Shown here one piece after another: positions 7,396 through 7,650 of a stretch of DNA of 7,650 nt; the stretch's first letter is position 1, and each line of letters starts with the position of its first letter. Both the position numbers and the translations under genes were made by a program. Origin of the DNA: Chromatiales bacterium (GTDB lineage: Bacteria > Pseudomonadota > Gammaproteobacteria > Steroidobacterales > GCA-2729495); assembly GCA_030614035.1 (NCBI GenBank), contig JAUWKW010000060.1, positions 1 to 7,650 on the forward strand. Reading direction: 5' to 3'. The notes under the pieces were generated by a model that searched no databases, was not told the origin of the DNA, and worked only from the letters and a program-made list of their open reading frames with translations.

Positions 7396-7518
7396 TCGCC
7401 AATACCGCAGACCTAAACCAAAATCCTGCTTTACCTAAACCTCTGAATCCGTCCTGCAACCCCCTGAGGGAATCGCTTGCTTTACCGTTGCGCGACCCCC
7501 CGGAGGGGACCGGTGCTG
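7320..7518 (-). other. tuf–trpT spacer, repeats and hairpins, no gene
   Basis: These 199 untranslated bases contain, in transcript order, two short GC-rich hairpins, CCCC-TCC-GGGG (7508-7498) and CCC-TCA-GGG (7470-7462). Neither is followed by a U tract, so they are poor intrinsic terminators. Next come two pairs of 9-base direct repeats (7411-7441 and 7427-7486) and two interleaved inverted repeats (7319-7395). A TAAGAT resembling a -10 element lies at about 7342-7347 but has no -35 partner. I see no convincing promoter, so trpT is probably reached by read-through from tuf. Confidence 0.55.
7411..7441. repeat. Direct repeat ACCTAAACC, 22-base period
   Basis: ACCTAAACC occurs at 7411-7419 and again at 7433-7441, start to start 22 bases, close to two helical turns. 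A second 9-mer, TGCTTTACC, occurs at 7427-7435, overlapping the second copy, and again at 7478-7486. The spacing would suit a dimeric DNA-binding protein, but chance or decayed duplication is also possible. Confidence 0.5.
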
Positions 7519-7650
7519 CTATTCAATAATCTTGGCCACCACGCCGGCGCCAACCGTCCGGCCACCTTCGCGGATCGCAAACCGCAATCCGTCTTCCATC
7601 GCAATCGGTGCGATCAACTCCACCTTCATCTGGATGTTGTCGCCCGGCAT
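7519..7650 (-). CDS. tuf: Elongation factor Tu, C-terminal 43 residues (5' part outside window)
   Basis: GTPase that delivers aminoacyl-tRNA to the ribosomal A site. Only the end of domain 3 is inside the window. The reading is [20 protein letters not shown], then [20 protein letters not shown] and IIE before a TAG stop at 7521-7519. This matches the C terminus of E. coli EF-Tu almost residue for residue, with the end IIE replacing VLG. The internal Met at the window edge is not the start. Many gammaproteobacteria carry two tuf copies; this one, next to trpT-secE-nusG, corresponds by position to tufB. The frame is open to the window edge. Confidence 0.97.
   Translation of the reverse strand: MPGDNIQMKVELIAPIAMEDGLRFAIREGGRTVGAGVVAKIIE

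Noticed and set aside
7460..7508. Intrinsic terminator after tuf
   Set aside because: The two GC-rich hairpins have only 3-4 pairs, 3-base loops and no following U tract.

Overview
This window is a core housekeeping locus: the tuf–trpT–secE–nusG–rplK–rplA–rplJ–rplL–rpoB translation and transcription cluster. Every gene lies on the minus strand, so the transcript runs from position 7650 down to position 1. Protein content, gene order and the two large RpoB insertion regions point to a gammaproteobacterium. A tRNA-Trp gene lies between tuf and secE, SecE has three membrane segments, and the proteins are as similar to Pseudomonas-type sequences as to enteric ones. I cannot name the order or genus.

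Layout in transcription order. (1) 7650-7519: the last 43 codons of tuf (EF-Tu). (2) 7518-7320: a 199-base spacer with short GC-rich hairpins, two families of 9-base direct repeats and two interleaved inverted repeats. (3) 7319-7244: tRNA-Trp(CCA) with an encoded 3' CCA. (4) 7210-6833: secE. (5) 6829-6296: nusG. (6) 6281-5850: rplK (L11). (7) 5848-5153: rplA (L1). (8) 5152-4897: an untranslated leader containing a recognisable L10-type autoregulatory RNA. (9) 4896-4369: rplJ (L10). (10) 4316-3933: rplL (L7/L12). (11) 3932-3771: a structured spacer with a possible attenuator. (12) 3770-1: rpoB, intact from its start codon but cut by the window edge about 100 codons before its expected end.

How the genes work together: EF-Tu delivers aminoacyl-tRNA to the ribosome. 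L11, L10 and L7/L12 build the GTPase-associated centre and stalk that recruit EF-Tu and EF-G, and L1 forms the E-site stalk. NusG ties RNA polymerase to Rho or to the leading ribosome. RpoB is the polymerase beta subunit. SecE is part of the SecYEG translocon. Spacings from secE to rplA are 3, 14 and 1 bases, which suggests one transcript with translational coupling. Control points are likely at the two larger gaps: the L10 leader before rplJ and the spacer before rpoB. I found no convincing sigma-70 promoter inside the window, so the main promoter is probably upstream of tuf.

I see no mobile element, CRISPR array, defence system or novel gene. No spacer exceeds 300 bases. The observations worth a second look are RNA-structure and repeat features in the spacers, all of modest interest.
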